DNA from: Globodera rostochiensis
Taxonomy: Eukaryota > Nematoda > Chromadorea > Rhabditida > Heteroderidae
Direction: 5' to 3'
DNA: 64,000 nt
NCBI GenBank assembly: GCA_018350325.1
Contig: JAEVLN010000001.1
Location: forward strand, 4,989,254-5,053,253
The translations under genes were made by a program, and so were the position numbers. Of this stretch, positions 47,938-60,424 are shown in pieces (positions within the stretch are counted from its first letter, which is position 1; each line of letters starts with the position of its first letter). Below the pieces are notes generated by a model. That model worked only from the letters and a program-made list of their open reading frames with translations, did not search any database and had not been told where the DNA came from.

Positions 47938-50900
47938 TCACGCGTACGTGCTCAATTCTTGCTGCTTTTCTCCGCCACTGTTTTTAGCACTTAAGAATTC
48001 GGCTGCTTCTGCTTGGAATGCTTCTGATCCGTCGCTGTCCCGGTCAGCGATGGACCGACTCGGACGGGGAAGTTCGAAGTTGGTCGGGTAGCGAGACCGG
48101 AACTTCCATGTCGGGTACAGGCCGAGATAGTTCCGTGGGGCTGCACAAACAATTATTTGGAGTTATTATGGGATTTGATTTGCACAACGCACCCAATCCC
48201 TTGTCCCCGGTGGGGCAGTGCTCGCAAAGCCACCAAAAGTGCTTTTGATCGCTTTCCTCCTCCTCCTCCCCGGCCCCCTCCCCGTCGTCGGAGGCGTCCG
48301 CCGCCTCCTCCGCCCCGTCTCGCTGCCCGCGTCCCCCGCTTTCCCCGCGTCCCCCGCTTTCCCCGCGTCCCCCGCTTTCCCCGCGTCCCCCGCTTTCCCC
48401 GCGTCCCCCGCTTTCCTCCTCCGCCCCTTCGCTCTTCCGCAACACGCGAAGTTCGTCGCCTTCCGAAAAGGTAAGTTCGTCCGCATTCTCCGATTCATAC
48501 GCATAAGCGGCGTATACCTGCGACGGAAATAAAGTTTTTGGGCAATTAAATTATAAAGTCATCGAAGACTTTCAGGAAAAGCACGGATTAATTCGGGTCG
48601 GATTTTCAAAGATTGTGCCGGAGGGGTTTAATGCATCAACGGACCTTCCCGTCGTTGAGCACGCCCATGCAATTCTCGACAATTTCCATATAATCCGCCG
48701 CAATCGCAAAGTCAAGCGTTTCGTCAAAGAGTTGAGTGGCCGTCTCGGACATGCCGAAGGTTGTGGCAAATGGACAAGCGCCGTTTTCAATCTGAAAGTG
48801 AACGAATTGCGCGGTCGGACTGATTAATTTAAACGATTGGCTGACCAATTGGCGAAGCATCTTCGGATTATTGCAAGAAGCGGCTAAAAGGGGGGGCGAT
48901 TGGATCATTTTCTTGAAAAAGAACGGACCGCAGTGAAGTGGCGACCAGCCGTCCACGTCCTGAAAAAGACGGCTTCAATTGCCGCCAAAACCCAAAGTTT
49001 TGAGACTGAAACCGACCAAAGCATTGACGTCGGCCCCACTTTCGATCAGAAACTTCACAATGTCAACGTTTCCCGCGCAAATGGCATAATGGAGAGCCGT
49101 GGTCCCTTCGCTATTCGATATCGAAATGTTTTCAATCTGAAGACGGACAGAAACAGATTTGTTTTGTTTGGTTGGTTGGCGACCTTGGAAGCCAACTCGA
49201 CGAGTGTGTCGTATTGTCCTTCGTAGGCGACGTCCAGGAACAAGACGATCAAGTCGAACATCACTTTGCGCTTGTTCACCTCACGGACGGTGTCGGGCCG
49301 CCGGAGGATGCTTTTGACATGGAATGGCAATGCGAGGGACGACTCTTCGAACTTAGGCCAAATTTGAATAGCTTCGAAATGTGCTTCATCTCACCAATAT
49401 CGGCGTGTCCTCACCCACCGAACTGCTCGATTCGTCCGTTGTCATTTCGTCGGGTGGTGGGGACCCGAACAATTCGCCTAATTTTTCCACCACTTCCCCC
49501 TCAGTTTTCGGCACAATCTCAACGCTCACTTCCAACTCTTCTAGCAGTTTCCCCTCATCCGCCTCCTTCTTCCTCTCATTCTCCCATTCTTCCTCACTCT
49601 TCTTCCTCCCATTCTCGTCCTTCCATTCATTCTCATCCTCACTCTTCTTCCTCCCATTCTCGTCCTTCCATTCATTCTCATCCTCACTCTTCTTCCTCCC
49701 ATTCTCGTCCTCCTTTTCTTCCTCACTCTTCTTCCTTCCATTCTCGTCATCATTTCCTTTTTCCTCACTCTTCTTCCATTTATTTAGCAATTGGCCCTTG
49801 GTCCACTGCAACACTTGGCCAGAAGGTGAGGTGCATAAAGTCGCTTCCTTTTCCCCTATTTCGTCCTCCTCGTCGCTCTCTGCCTTCTTTCCTCCCGTTG
49901 CTTCTTTTTCTTCTTCCAAATTTTCCTCCTTTTCTTTCATTGCTTTTTCTTCAAGTCTTTCCGCAAACTTTTTATGGAATTCCCAACTATTTTCCTGCAC
50001 AGCCATTCTCTTTACTGGAGACGGTCCCTTCGTCGCTTCTCTCATCTTCTCCGGATCAGTCTTGGCCCCTTCCAATTCCAAATACGATTTGTTCCCCTCC
50101 AGAAGATTAGTTTTCTTCTCATCCGGATGTATCCTCTTCTCTTCCGGTGAAAGCGTTCTTATCTGTTTCTCTTCCGTCCCATCTCTTTCCTCCGGCCTCT
50201 CTCCCAATACCGGAACATCCAATTGATCACCTCCCCCTCCTCCGATCAGCCCTTTAGGCTGTCTGAATGCCCCAATTCCGTCCGTTTCGACTTTCCTTTG
50301 CCCGTCGGCATTCTCGTTGGCACTAATCCTTTCCTTTTCCGGCATTTCCAACGTCGTATCCATCGACGATTTTGGCACCATCTCCCCAAATGAAATGTGC
50401 GTTCTCCCTTTAAAGTTGTCAATTAATTAGCCTTCCGTACCCGTCGACCTCCCCCCCCCCTCCCCTCCCCCCACCTTTCTTCTGTTCATTCACCACAAAA
50501 TGCAAAAGGTATTCGTCGCCTCCGTTCTCGGCCACCCACGACAGTCGCTTCAATGCGGTCATCGAGTTGCGTTTGATGCTGAACTGGTCGACTTGGGGGG
50601 ATGTCTTACGCCAATTTATCGGCGGTTGAAAGGTCGGATGAAGCGTCGAAAGATGGGAAGGGAGAGACTGAATTGGTTGGGGGACATTTACCAAACTTGG
50701 ACATAAATATTAGGGTCCATTCAGTCCACCCCCACCTTTTGTGGAGACTGCGCCCCTTCGCTTTCGTTGCGATGTTCTCCATCACTTCCATCACGCCCTC
50801 CCCCTTTCGAGAGTTCAGCCATTTGATCGACATTCTCTTGCTGAAAGCCGTCATCATTTATTCGTCCCATTCCCTCCCCCCCGGCGACCTTAAATGGAAC

Positions 50901-52216
50901 AACGGACGCCTTAGGCCGTTTCTCAAGCCGTCCGTTGCCGTTCTCGGCCGCCCGTCCTTCCCCATTTATTTGCCGTTGCCGTGAAATTGCAGCATCCATC
51001 GCCACGGCTCTCCGCTGGTAAAGCATTTCCAACTAAAAACAGACAAATCGACGCTTTGTTTGTTGGGAACATTTCTCGGATAATCGGAATTTTGAGCTCC
51101 GGTTCCGGGGAGCTTTCCCAACACGGGGAGGGGAACTTGCCTGTCTCCTCAGCGAGTCCACTTTGGCCACAGCCTTTCTCAGCTGCTCTTCGTCTTAAAT
51201 ACCCAAATATCCATCAAATTAGGACTTCGGATGTTTCCCGTTGCCCACCATGGGCGTATTCGGCCTCCAACTGTCCCAAGTCTCTGTTCTGTCTTTCGTT
51301 GTGCTCTCTCAATTTCTTGGCCTCCTTTTGTCGAACGCCCAAATGGAGCATCTCCAATTCGTCACGAGAGATTTGAGCGCGAAGATTGGCCATTAGTCTG
51401 AGGGGACATCGCAATTCTATTGAAATGAGACCAAATGCGCGATACTTTTTGACTGAAAGTTCGCGTCTTTTCATTTATTTAAATTTTCGAAATGCTCTTT
51501 TTTGAGAAGCCAATTAGGCTAAATGATTTTTCGAAATGCATGTTATTTCTGGGAATCGCGCGGGATCGCGAAACATTGTTTTTTCCTGTCTCTAATCACT
51601 TCATTTCTCAAAACGATTTCATTTAAATAACAAAATTCCCGCCACTCACATCCTGGCATTTTGTTGCTGTTCGGTCTGACTGGCTGCAGTCCTTTTGGCT
51701 ACACCGAACAGTGCCACTGCCTTTCTTCGCTCGTCCAATTCCTCCTCATTGGTCTCAATTTGGCGCTGTTGGTTCCGCGCGAGTTCGAGCAGTTCCTCGT
51801 AGCTGAGTGGGACTTGTTCACTCTCTGCCCTCTTCCAACTTTCACCTCATCTGTCCAAATCGGCTCCTTCCACGGTCCCCCCTCCCAATCGATCCCACTG
51901 GAAGTTGTTGCTTATCCATTGTTCTGAGATGACCTCCGATTTCGGATGAGACTGATGCAACAGAACGGTGGAACGGGACGGCGGTCTTGGGCAGGGAGGG
52001 CGCAGAGATAAAGCTGGGCAGGTAAGACGAAGGTGCATCGACGGAGTTCGAAGGAATGGAGGAGGAACAGGAAGGGAAGGCGGTGGCCAACGGGGGAGGC
52101 TGCGCAACTCGCAGAGGACGAGCCGAAGGAGAGGCGGCGGCGGAGGACGCCGGAGGGGACGACGCGGACACCGTCCCAACCGAAGACGGAAGCAGCGGCA
52201 TCGTCGGGGCCACCAA
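47938..52216 (-). CDS. ape-1: ASPP-family protein (APE-1/iASPP homologue): coiled coil, ankyrin repeats, SH3
   Basis: Predicted p53-family regulator. Reading down the minus strand: Ser/Pro-rich segment (52216 on), coiled coil (YEELLELARNQQRQIETNEE at about 51780; LRAQISRDELEMLHLGVRQK at about 51390), a Lys/Glu-rich middle (50381-49386), then ankyrin repeats. These show LDVAYEGQYDTLVELASK, NSEGTTALHYAICAGNVDIV, KFLIESGADVNA and DGWSPLHC spliced to AASCNNPKMLRQL. NGACPFATTF and ENCMGVLNDGK lead into the SH3: VYAAYAYESENADELTFSEG, VLRK, an inserted repeat, HFWWLC, and APRNYLGLYP in the last exon (48140-47938). This ankyrin-SH3 order with GVLN-GK-VYA is diagnostic of ASPP. Two coding tandem repeats, one inside the SH3, are unusual. 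The protein extends past the SH3 to ...QQELSTYA. Start not fixed; an exon at 53264-53112 is a candidate beginning. Confidence 0.85.
48306..48415 (-). repeat. 18-bp coding minisatellite inside the ASPP SH3 domain
   Basis: Five to six copies of GGGAAAGCGGGGGACGCG encode GESGGR repeats, continuing into an Asp/Glu/Ala-rich stretch before HFWWL. They separate the SH3 strand VLRK from its Trp-Trp strand, the n-Src loop position. Confidence 0.9.
49560..49775 (-). repeat. Coding tandem repeats in the ASPP middle region
   Basis: Units of about 39-57 nt encode variants of DENGRKKSEDENEWK and KSEEEKE, four to five copies, inside the Lys/Glu-rich segment. Confidence 0.85.
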
Positions 52217-52812
52217 TTGCTATAACAATTAGGGCATTTATTTCGAATGCCGGGGGGGGGGGGGAATTTGAATTGAATGAATACTCAAAGAGCAAACTCA
52301 AAAAGTGCAAGCAATTAAAGAAGGGGGGGGGGGTGTGACGAACAAAGAAAAATGAATGGCTGATTTGTTGGAAGGAAAGGATAGAATGTTTGTTGGTTGG
52401 ATAGGAGGAATGTTAATGGAAGAAAAATGGTGGGGGGGGGGGTCATCCACACAAAGGTGGACGATGGGGTGATCGATTTGAGGGGGGGGGGGGGGGGAGA
52501 AAAAGAAAGATGGATAAGGGAAAGAAAAAGGAGCGAGAGAGAGAGAGAGAGAGAGAGAAAGTAGAGAGGGAGGAGGAAACAACGCCTGGAGGGAGGCAAC
52601 GGAACAGGTAAAAACCCCCAAGGAAACGCTCGTCTTCCTAATGTCACCAATTCAGTCTCTTCGAGGAATGCCTAAAGAAGTAAAAGTGCACAAAAGCGCA
52701 CCTATCCCAGTGGGGTGGACGGATGGAAGACACTTCCCCTCCTGACTAGCGGAAAGGCCATTTAATCCGTTTTAAACTATGGCTAATGAGACGCCATGGT
52801 TGGCACAATAAA

Positions 52813-52920
52813 ATGGCATGCTTAGGTGGCGGGGGCGCCGCCGCTCGCTTGGTCGGACAAGACTATCACTTCGGCACCTCGGGCGCCCTGGGCCGCTACG
52901 TGGCATTGCTTAATTACTGA
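52813..52920 (+). CDS. Possible small ORF (35 aa), uncertain
   Basis: ATG to TGA encodes a Gly/Ala-rich start then LVGQDYHFGTSGALGRYVAL. It is GC-rich compared with its surroundings and stands on the strand opposite the ASPP gene. No signal peptide and no family recognised; could be chance. Confidence 0.2.
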   Translation: MACLGGGGAAARLVGQDYHFGTSGALGRYVALLNY

Positions 52921-53111
52921 AAGCCTTGCTCCCGAACGCAAGTGAAATGGACAGTGATCGGCCACTTATGATGAGTTGATCAGAGTAGTCGAAGGAGGAG
53001 GGGGAAGGGAAGGGATGCACGACGCTTGGGGGGAGATGGGGGGGGGGGGGGGGGGGGGGGGGGGGAGAAAGTGCACTTCGAGTGCAAATCATTTATCACC
53101 AACAAAAGTAC

Positions 53112-53264
53112 CTCCACTGACTGATAATGGAATTGGCGAGGAGGCTTTTCGGGTGGTTTCCCGCTGATAATGTTGCCAACTGCTGAAAATGGGGACAGCG
53201 ACGACATTGGCGACGACGAAAAAGTCCTTTTCCTTTGAACATCGGCGAATACGTCGTCTTCCAT
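53112..53264 (-). CDS. Candidate first coding exon, possibly of the ASPP gene
   Basis: An ATG at 53264 opens MEDDVFADVQRKRTFSSSPM and continues 51 codons to a GTACTTTTG donor in phase 0. Composition is coding-like (Ser/Pro-rich, ending PRQFHYQSVE). Position and strand fit a 5' exon of the ASPP gene, but I could not trace the joining exon. Confidence 0.4.
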
Positions 53265-56200
53265 CGGAAATCGGAACGGACGGTTAGGCCAAAGCAGCAT
53301 CAGAGATGATGCCGCCGGCGGGGAGAATAGCCAAAGTCGCTGAAGGCCATCAATTCACTGGAATAACTCGAAAATGAATACGAAGGCTTCGACGACGAAA
53401 TTGGGAAGTAATATAATTAGGCGATGTGTAAAAGGTTCAATTTAAACCAAAAAATGTATCAGTGAGAAAGATTCAATTCAAAAAGGAAGTTGTGGCGCGG
53501 GTGGACTGGAGGGCATTGGGAAGGGCGACATAGCGATGAATGGAACAAATTCTCTCCAATGGCTTACCATTTCATACGAAAATAAACAAAAGGATGCCAC
53601 GAAGGATTTGGACAATATCGCTTTTTGGTTTGAGTAAATGTTGAAGAAGAAATCGCTAAAAAATGCTTTTTTAACTGAAGAGAATCGATGGTGAGGGACG
53701 GATGAAGATGAAGAGTGAGTGGAAGGGAATTGGGGGGGGGGGGGGTGGAAGGAAGCAGCAGAAGGTGGGGGGGGGGGGGGGGGTGTGCCCATTCCCCGTC
53801 GTCGTGGAAGAATCGCTCCCTCCCCTCAACAAATTCGTTGTCCGCTTTTTGTTGGGGTTGGACAGCACACAAACGGACGACCGGTGATGGGAAAGAAAGC
53901 AGCCGATGACGCGCAATAATAAAAATTGGCGATGGGCGGGGGGAGGGGGGGGAGGTCACTCCCCCCTCCCCCCCCCCCCCTCCTCCCCCCTCCCCCCCCC
54001 CTCCTCCCCCTCCCCCCCCCTCCTCCCCCCTCCCCCCCCCCCTCCTCCCCCTCCCCCCCCCTCCTCCCCCCTCCCCCCCCCTCCTCCCCCTCCCCCCCCC
54101 CTCCTCCCCCCTCCCCCCCCCCCTCCTCCCCCTCGCCACAACAAAAAGGGGGAGGAAGAAACTCGGAAAGGAAAAACTCATTCCGTCCGTCACATGGCGC
54201 GCGAGAGGAGGAAGGAGATGGAGCGGCCACAGGAAAAACCATTTTTTTTAAATTGCAAAAAAATAAAGAAGTTAATTTTTTTTGTCCAAAACACTGGCAG
54301 GGACGAATGGTAAGGAGGGAGGGCTTTGGCTTGTCACATAACAATGTTGCTGGATCAACGGCGGGGGATGTGTATTGCTAAGCTTAAGGGGGTGCAGCAG
54401 AATGAATGGATTGATTGGGTCGGTCGAGTGACGGGGGGGGGGGCTTGTCCTACCCGCCTCTGGTGAGAAGTTGTGGGGAGATCCTACTAAAATAATTGGG
54501 AAAAGATGTGTACGAAGCGATGGGCTGGGACAGATTGGGGGGGGGGGGGGGTTAGGGGGGGGCGGGTGGTTGGGGGGGGGGACAAGGGGGGGGGGTAAAG
54601 GATTTGGTTGGTTAGGGGGGGGGGGGGGGAGGGACGGGGGGGGGGGGGGGGGGGGGTAGGGGGAGGGGGGGGGGGAGGTTGGGGGATCGCCCGCCCACTT
54701 CTGTCGCTGCTTTTCGATCGTTTCTGGTTTTGTTCAGCTCATCATCGCCTTCTGTATAATTATTCTCTTCTCACCGTCAACCGAACTCACATCATCACCA
54801 GCCCACCCACACCAATCCAATCGAATGTATTAAATCTCATCCAACAGGTTTTGTCCCTTTCCCCCCCCCCTTCCCCAACCGCCCCCCCCTTCACTTTGCA
54901 GGGATCGCAAAAACCCAAAAGGGTGGCCTCAACAGTTACATAAAAAGATGGCAAATTTTCAAAAAGATGGCACTTTTTTTACACAAAATGTATTAATTAC
55001 ATGCGATTCTTTTTTTGCACTCGCCTTTAATTTAATCTTTTTTTAAGAGTGGCGGCCGAGACGAGCCATCAGAAAATTTTCGGAAAAAGGTCCCTTTTAT
55101 GAAGGATAAACATTTTAAACTTCCGATTCTCTGAGGTGGAAAATGAAAAAGGTGAGATTACTTCTTAATTAAAGAATTGAAGCTACTAATATTGTAAATA
55201 GATCGGGAAAGGGTTAATGATGGGAAAGAAAATGTAAATGTTAGGGAAGGGACAGGGAATTAATTGTATTATTTGCTTCCATTAAACCGGCCTTAATTGG
55301 AATATTGCGCACTTCGCCTGTCGATGAGGGGGGCTTGGAGGCCGGCAGAACGGTCACTTTGTCGGAAGCATGCAACAAAGAGACGCCCAGCAGCGGAGGC
55401 GGAGGACGCAAAGGGCACGGATCACTTCTAAAACAGGAAGAACCTCACAATATTGGGACCGACCAGATGCCCCCCCCAAACCCAAAACTCACAAAATGGC
55501 ACAATTGCCATAGGGAAGATTAAGTGCCAAATTGGAAGTGCCCAAATCGTCCCGCCGGGGGCGATTCCCGCCCACCAGTTGCAGTTTGGTCGTGGTAGAG
55601 ACAACGGAGGAGGCGGAACACTCCCTGCTGAATTCGGTGGAACGACGAATCATCGACGGAACGGAAGAGGGACGGGATGAAGAATGGTGAAGGGAAGAAT
55701 GGACAGGAAACAACGACTCCTTTTGCTGCTGTTGTTTTGAGGGCGAGAACATCGAGTCCTAAATAACCGAGGGGGGGGGGCTTTGAAACATTCAAAATTA
55801 ATGCTTTCATATCATTCAATTAGGGTTGGAAGTTGAAGAGCAAGTGGATTTAAAGGTATAAATTCTGTGAAGCAAAATGAAATTGACGATGGCGCGGGAG
55901 GGAGTGAGGACATCGACTCTCGAAGAAGTGGGGACACTTAAGGGGACAGAAATTTTCAATTTGAGCTAAAGTGGCGGGAGTGGCTTCGGTCCGGAAATTA
56001 AGTTAGGCGAAAGGGGGGGGGATGCATGGGGACAGAGCGATGGGTGGCTGGGTAGTGGGGGGTACAAGAGCCCCTCTCGAGATTTTCGGCTGCTTGTCGA
56101 TGATTTCCATCGTCTGATGGGGGGGGGGGGGATTGGATGCATTATTTCGGTCTCAAATAGGTGTGTTACATTATTTTATCGGGCTTCCCCCCCCCCCGCC

Positions 56201-56782
56201 CTTCCCTTCCCTTCTCCGCTCTCTGTCAAATCGATCATTTAAGCGGGTGAATGAATGGGTGGGGGGGGGGGGGGGGGGGGGGAATATCGGACGGAATGAA
56301 GGAATAAAATGGAAGGAGCGATCAGAACCTAATGGTAAGGTGTTGTACATATTGGAGGATGGGAGGGCGGCCGGCCGCCGCCGTTGTGCGGAGATTTGGA
56401 TGATGGAATTGTTTGTTGTTGCTGGGATGGATGGGGGGGGGGGGGAATAACGGATGATTAACTGCGAACGTGCAGCGGACGACCCAATGATTTAATTAAA
56501 AGTGAGGAGGTTGACGCATCTCCATGTGCCGTTATGGTGCCGAATCACCTGACAATCGAATCTCTAAGCCCGGGGCGGCCATCGTTCCCCCGCTGACTTT
56601 GCCGCCGACAGAAACGTCACATTTAAAACAGCCGCTGGTTCAAGCGATCATTTTAATTCGTATACCGGTCACACGACTTCATCTTCATTCTTCTACCGAA
56701 ACTCCCAAAATTCTTCAAAATTAAATTAATTTACAGGGGAACTATTACAAAATACAGAAAAAAAGTATCAGAATTGTTTTGA

Positions 56783-58672
56783 TTAACGGCACAAATTTTC
56801 GGAAGATTCATCCGTCGTTGCTCCCAAATTCCGTCCAATCTTTCTGCCGCCTCCCCCAGGGATTATTCGCGCTTCCAGCGAAGTGACTGTAGACGCGACA
56901 ATTTGTTCCAAAGAAGCGAAATGCAAAAAGAAAACGCGCGAGCCAATCGAACGCATCTTTGCCAATTGAGCCACGGGAATGGAGCGTAGAATTCGGGGCA
57001 ATTCGGGCAGAATGGAGGGGACGAAAGCGAAAGAAAATCTGAAATAAACGAAAAATAAAACATTAAACAAATGACTGCACTTGTGCCAATCAACGAAGTC
57101 GGAGAACGGCGGCACAAAATTGACGGAGACGAGCACCGGGACGGAGCCGTAACAGAGGGCCATCCAAACAATCGCTTGCGGGAAAAAAGTTCCATCGGGG
57201 ATCAAAGTGATTTTGGACGTCTAAATGAATGCTTTGAAACGGGAAATTAAATTTCCTAAATATTGAGGAGCCCCGGTCTCAAAGAAGCCCATCTCAAACT
57301 TCGAAATCATAAACTAATGAGGGTAATTTGCACCGCAAAGAACCCCAGAAATTTACATTCTGAACAATTTAAGTGGGTGCTATGCCCAAAGGTACATAAA
57401 AACCAACAGAAATGAGCCTCTCGAGCGGAGGGAGTCGCAATTTCTGTGAAGGCCCACAGAAACTCCCCAATCCTTTCTCATCAAATTCGGCGGCCGTTGA
57501 ACATTTTTGAGCAAATTGAATTATTTGAGAAGATTCTTTGCTGAACATTCGGATGAGTCCATCCCTCATCCAATCGTCCAAAGAGGGAAGAATGATCAGA
57601 ATGTCGATAGACCGATCGGAGGTCGGGATTGAAGTGGCGCGCTCAGAAACGGGCAAAGGAATGGCCAAATCGAGACCGGGACGAAGAGAATGGCGAGAAT
57701 GTTGGGCACTGAAAAGGTAACTTTATTAAACTTAAGTAAATTTAATATAGTAGAACGATAGTTCATTCCAATTCAGCAGACTTTGTTTTCATAAAACTCA
57801 ATGTTGGCCAATGTGGTAATCCGGCAAGAAAGGTAGGCATAGTTTTAACTAACTTTAATTCTGTCAGAGGTTTTCCAAAGACTCGAAAAATCACAGCAAT
57901 AATCAATGATTTGATTTACCTCACAAAAATTCCCGGAAAAGGCGAAGGGACTGTGAGGAATTGGTCGGCGATGAGCAAATTGACGAACACAAAGTTGGAA
58001 TTGGCGGGCAAAACACTAAATACGACAATGAAATATTTTGCTTTTAATTTTAGACCTCCGGGCAATTTCGAACAGTGCGAAAAACCGATTCGGGGAACAT
58101 TTTGTTAATTGCGTAAAATCGACGCCGGGCAGAACGAGGCAAGAGAGGGAGGGGTCGGCCTCAAAGTTGGCACTTCGACGAACGATTTCCCGAATTTGCA
58201 AAAATGCACGAGAAGGTTTAGTTTCACAACCGATTTCTTCTCCGTCCTGAAATTATGAATAAAATGGGTAATTAGGGTTGATATTGCGCTTTGAACTTTA
58301 TTGTCCATAAAGTAAAGTAGCTCGCCCGACATACGGTATCCCAGATTTTGAAGTCCCCCCAAAATGACTATCAAATTGAAACCCCATCAATCCGCTTAAC
58401 TCATCGAAAAATCGAAGAAGCGGCTGGACGTGGATGGAAAGGCGTCTTTCAGGCCGAAGGAGACACCGTTCCAAATGGACGCACTCACTCAGCGAACACT
58501 TCGCCCATTTCGAGGCAATTTCGGACCATTCGAAGTCGTCCAATGAAACATTCGTATGCAAATCCAACGTATCATCGGTCACCCCATTTGTGAGTGATCG
58601 GCGAATTCGCCCAACCAAAAGGCACAAAATGCCGCTAAATGTTGCCAGGACAAGAAAAAGCCATTTCCGCAT
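56783..58672 (-). CDS. Exostosin family glycosyltransferase (GT47, EXT-like)
   Basis: Predicted Golgi type II membrane enzyme of heparan-sulphate chain synthesis, EXT1/RIB-1-like. The N-terminal anchor is MRKWLFLVLATFSGILCLLV. The stem has the KCSLSECVHLERC cysteine cluster as in EXT proteins. Mid parts include NSNFVFVNLLIADQF, RHSLRPGLDLAIPLP (the FRPGFD-type motif) and a Cys-containing loop. The C-terminal exostosin signature is IPDGTFFPQAIVWMALCYGS, then VPVLVSVNFVPPFSDFVDWH, followed by the EXT tail SIPVAQLAKMRSIGSRVFFL and LEQIVASTVTSLEARI. No GT64 domain follows, as in RIB-1. Mid-gene exon borders (57220-57380 and 57720-57930) are uncertain. The start lies 182 nt from the stop of the upstream MIC19-like gene. 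Confidence 0.82.
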
Positions 58673-58854
58673 CCCATCAATGACTTTTTCAGCAAATTGT
58701 TATAAGTATATAATAAAAAAACAATATCGAATCATTGTTAATGTAACAACGGAGAAGATTCATATTATGAATTTATGCACACAAAACATTAACAAAGAAT
58801 AAAGAAATCCATTGTCAAAAAGCTATCACTATCAGAAAGCAAACAAATACCTAA

Positions 58855-60154
58855 TCAGGTCTGATCGATGAATTTCGTCCGGACTTTGTCGATACATTTT
58901 CGGTACATATCCAAATGCGCCTGACAGTTAAGAATTTGGCCAGGGAATTTGTCAAGACAGCTGATGATTTCCTTAAAGGAAAGTGTTAATAAAAAGGTAC
59001 GAATGATTTCAGTCCCGCAAACAAAGTCAAATCTAACAAAAAAAAAATGAAGTGGATAAAGTCAGAAACGCAACCAGATCTGGGTGCGGAGGGTGTATTT
59101 TTTTTAGTTTTATTGCATTTTAAAGAATTTTTCCGAATGAAAAATTTCCTCAAAAATTCAACGGGTACCAGGGAGTATTAGCCTTGAATTTTGTTGGAGG
59201 GTCCGACGGTGCCGATATGCGCCGCCGGGAAAACTATTTTTCTGGAGATTTAACAATATTTGTTTTTGGGTTCAAATCGGTTTCATGCAAAAGAAGTTGC
59301 GATGTTTGCAAGGACCATAAAATGATACTAGATACAAGACCGAACTTCGTTTTATAAATAGCAAAAACAATTCACCAACCAACTAAAAACTATTTTGGCA
59401 GACTCTTTGTGCGGATGTCCACCCCTCCAAAAGTGAAATTTTTGTGACTCCCGTGGCAAAAACAAACACCCGGCATTTCTACCAACCTTTTGCTCCCCAG
59501 AACAAGCGTCGGACCACGGCATGTTGATAAACTCTTTCTCGATACGTTTGGCAGTCTCCTCGAAAATGCGCCGCTTCTCTTCAATTTCAGCCTCCTGTGA
59601 ATTGTGCGCGGATGATTTGTGTTCTTTCTGCTTTCTGAATTCCCAATTTTAGCGCTTGTATTAATGGGAATCCGCATAAGAAACGTGTTAAAATAAAGTA
59701 CTTTATTTTAAGGCCATTTTCTCAATTGTTAATTTTTTGAAAACAAAACTTTTTTAAATGCGCAAATTGTCCATGGGTTTCACTGCACATTAGTTTTGTT
59801 CGAATTAAAAAAAAACATTTTCTCCCTTTTTAAAGACCAATAAACCGTACACCAGAAAATCCAGATCTAGGTCCATAGATCTAGACCGGCTTTAATGCTA
59901 TATAAATAATAAAAAACGTTCTCTCTAAGTGCATATATTACTTACTTGAGTTCTTTCGTCTGCTCATCATTCCGCGGGTTTGGGCCAATTTGCATTAAGC
60001 GTTGGAGGGCATTTTCGGATAAGCGGACAACCCGGTATTCCTCTGGCATTTCCGCACGTTCTATCCGGACAAATCCATCATCCGTTCCGCTTTCATTCAC
60101 CGTTGACGATTTGGGGGGTCGCGGCTCTCTTAGCTGACTGTGTTCACTACCCAT
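58855..60154 (-). CDS. MIC19/CHCHD3-like MICOS subunit (twin CX9C)
   Basis: Predicted mitochondrial inner-membrane cristae-organising protein. The N-terminus MGSEHSQLREP has a Gly2 suited to myristoylation, as in CHCHD3, and then EYRVVRLSENALQRLMQIGP, matching the VVRLSENVIDRM-type block of the family. A middle exon (about 59597-59490) encodes a charged helix (EEKRRIFEETAKRIEKEFIN). The last exons give FVCGTEI, EIISCLDKFPGQILNC and QAHLDMYRKCIDKV, with cysteines spaced as the CHCH fold of CHCHD3 (C-x10-C-x9-C). Intron boundaries between about 59480 and 58980 are not fully resolved. Shorter than vertebrate MIC19 but with the same architecture. Confidence 0.8.
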
Positions 60155-60394
60155 TCTGTGTCAACAATTGATTATAATCAGGGAAGGCAGTTAAAATTTT
60201 CAAAAGCCTCATTTATGTGTAAAAATCATCATTATGCAGAAAACTCGAGGCATTTGGATTCGAATGGTGTTTTACAAATTAGGTACTTCACTATAACTTA
60301 ATGAAGGATTAGCAATTTTGGCATCGTGCGTTGGCGTAAATGCAAAAAGATTTTGCGCCAAAATTAATTTTTGAAATTTGAATTTTTTTAAAAA

Positions 60395-60424
60395 TGTTCC
60401 AATTCGGGTCCGGGGTCCGGAATT
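60395..60424. repeat. Direct repeat AATTCGGGTCCGGGGT, copy 1
   Basis: AATTCGGGTCCGGGGT followed by CCGGAATT, preceded by AAAAATGTTC, recurs at about 61676-61714 (there TCGGAATT). The two copies lie on either side of the left foldback arm and core, the second just before the right arm. Confidence 0.8.

Larger units (their letters stand above)
52217..56782. other. Presumed 5' introns and flank of the ASPP gene, rich in homopolymers
   Basis: Extreme G/C tracts: G26 at about 53039-53064, C/CT tract 53960-54132, G-rich 54538-54675, G20 at about 56262-56282, plus GA repeats (52539-52559). One minus-strand candidate exon (53264-53112) is listed separately. A second open stretch (about 55740-55575, SVPSMIRRSTEFSRE) ends at a GTGGGC donor and may also be an exon. 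Confidence 0.5.

Noticed and set aside
49172..50226. Plus-strand Ser/Phe-rich frames of about 300 aa
   Set aside because: Antisense of the Lys/Glu-rich ASPP exon; the minus-strand frame continues an ankyrin-SH3 gene.
53564..54381. Gly- or Pro-rich frames on both strands
   Set aside because: Products of the C/G homopolymer blocks at 53960-54132 and neighbours.
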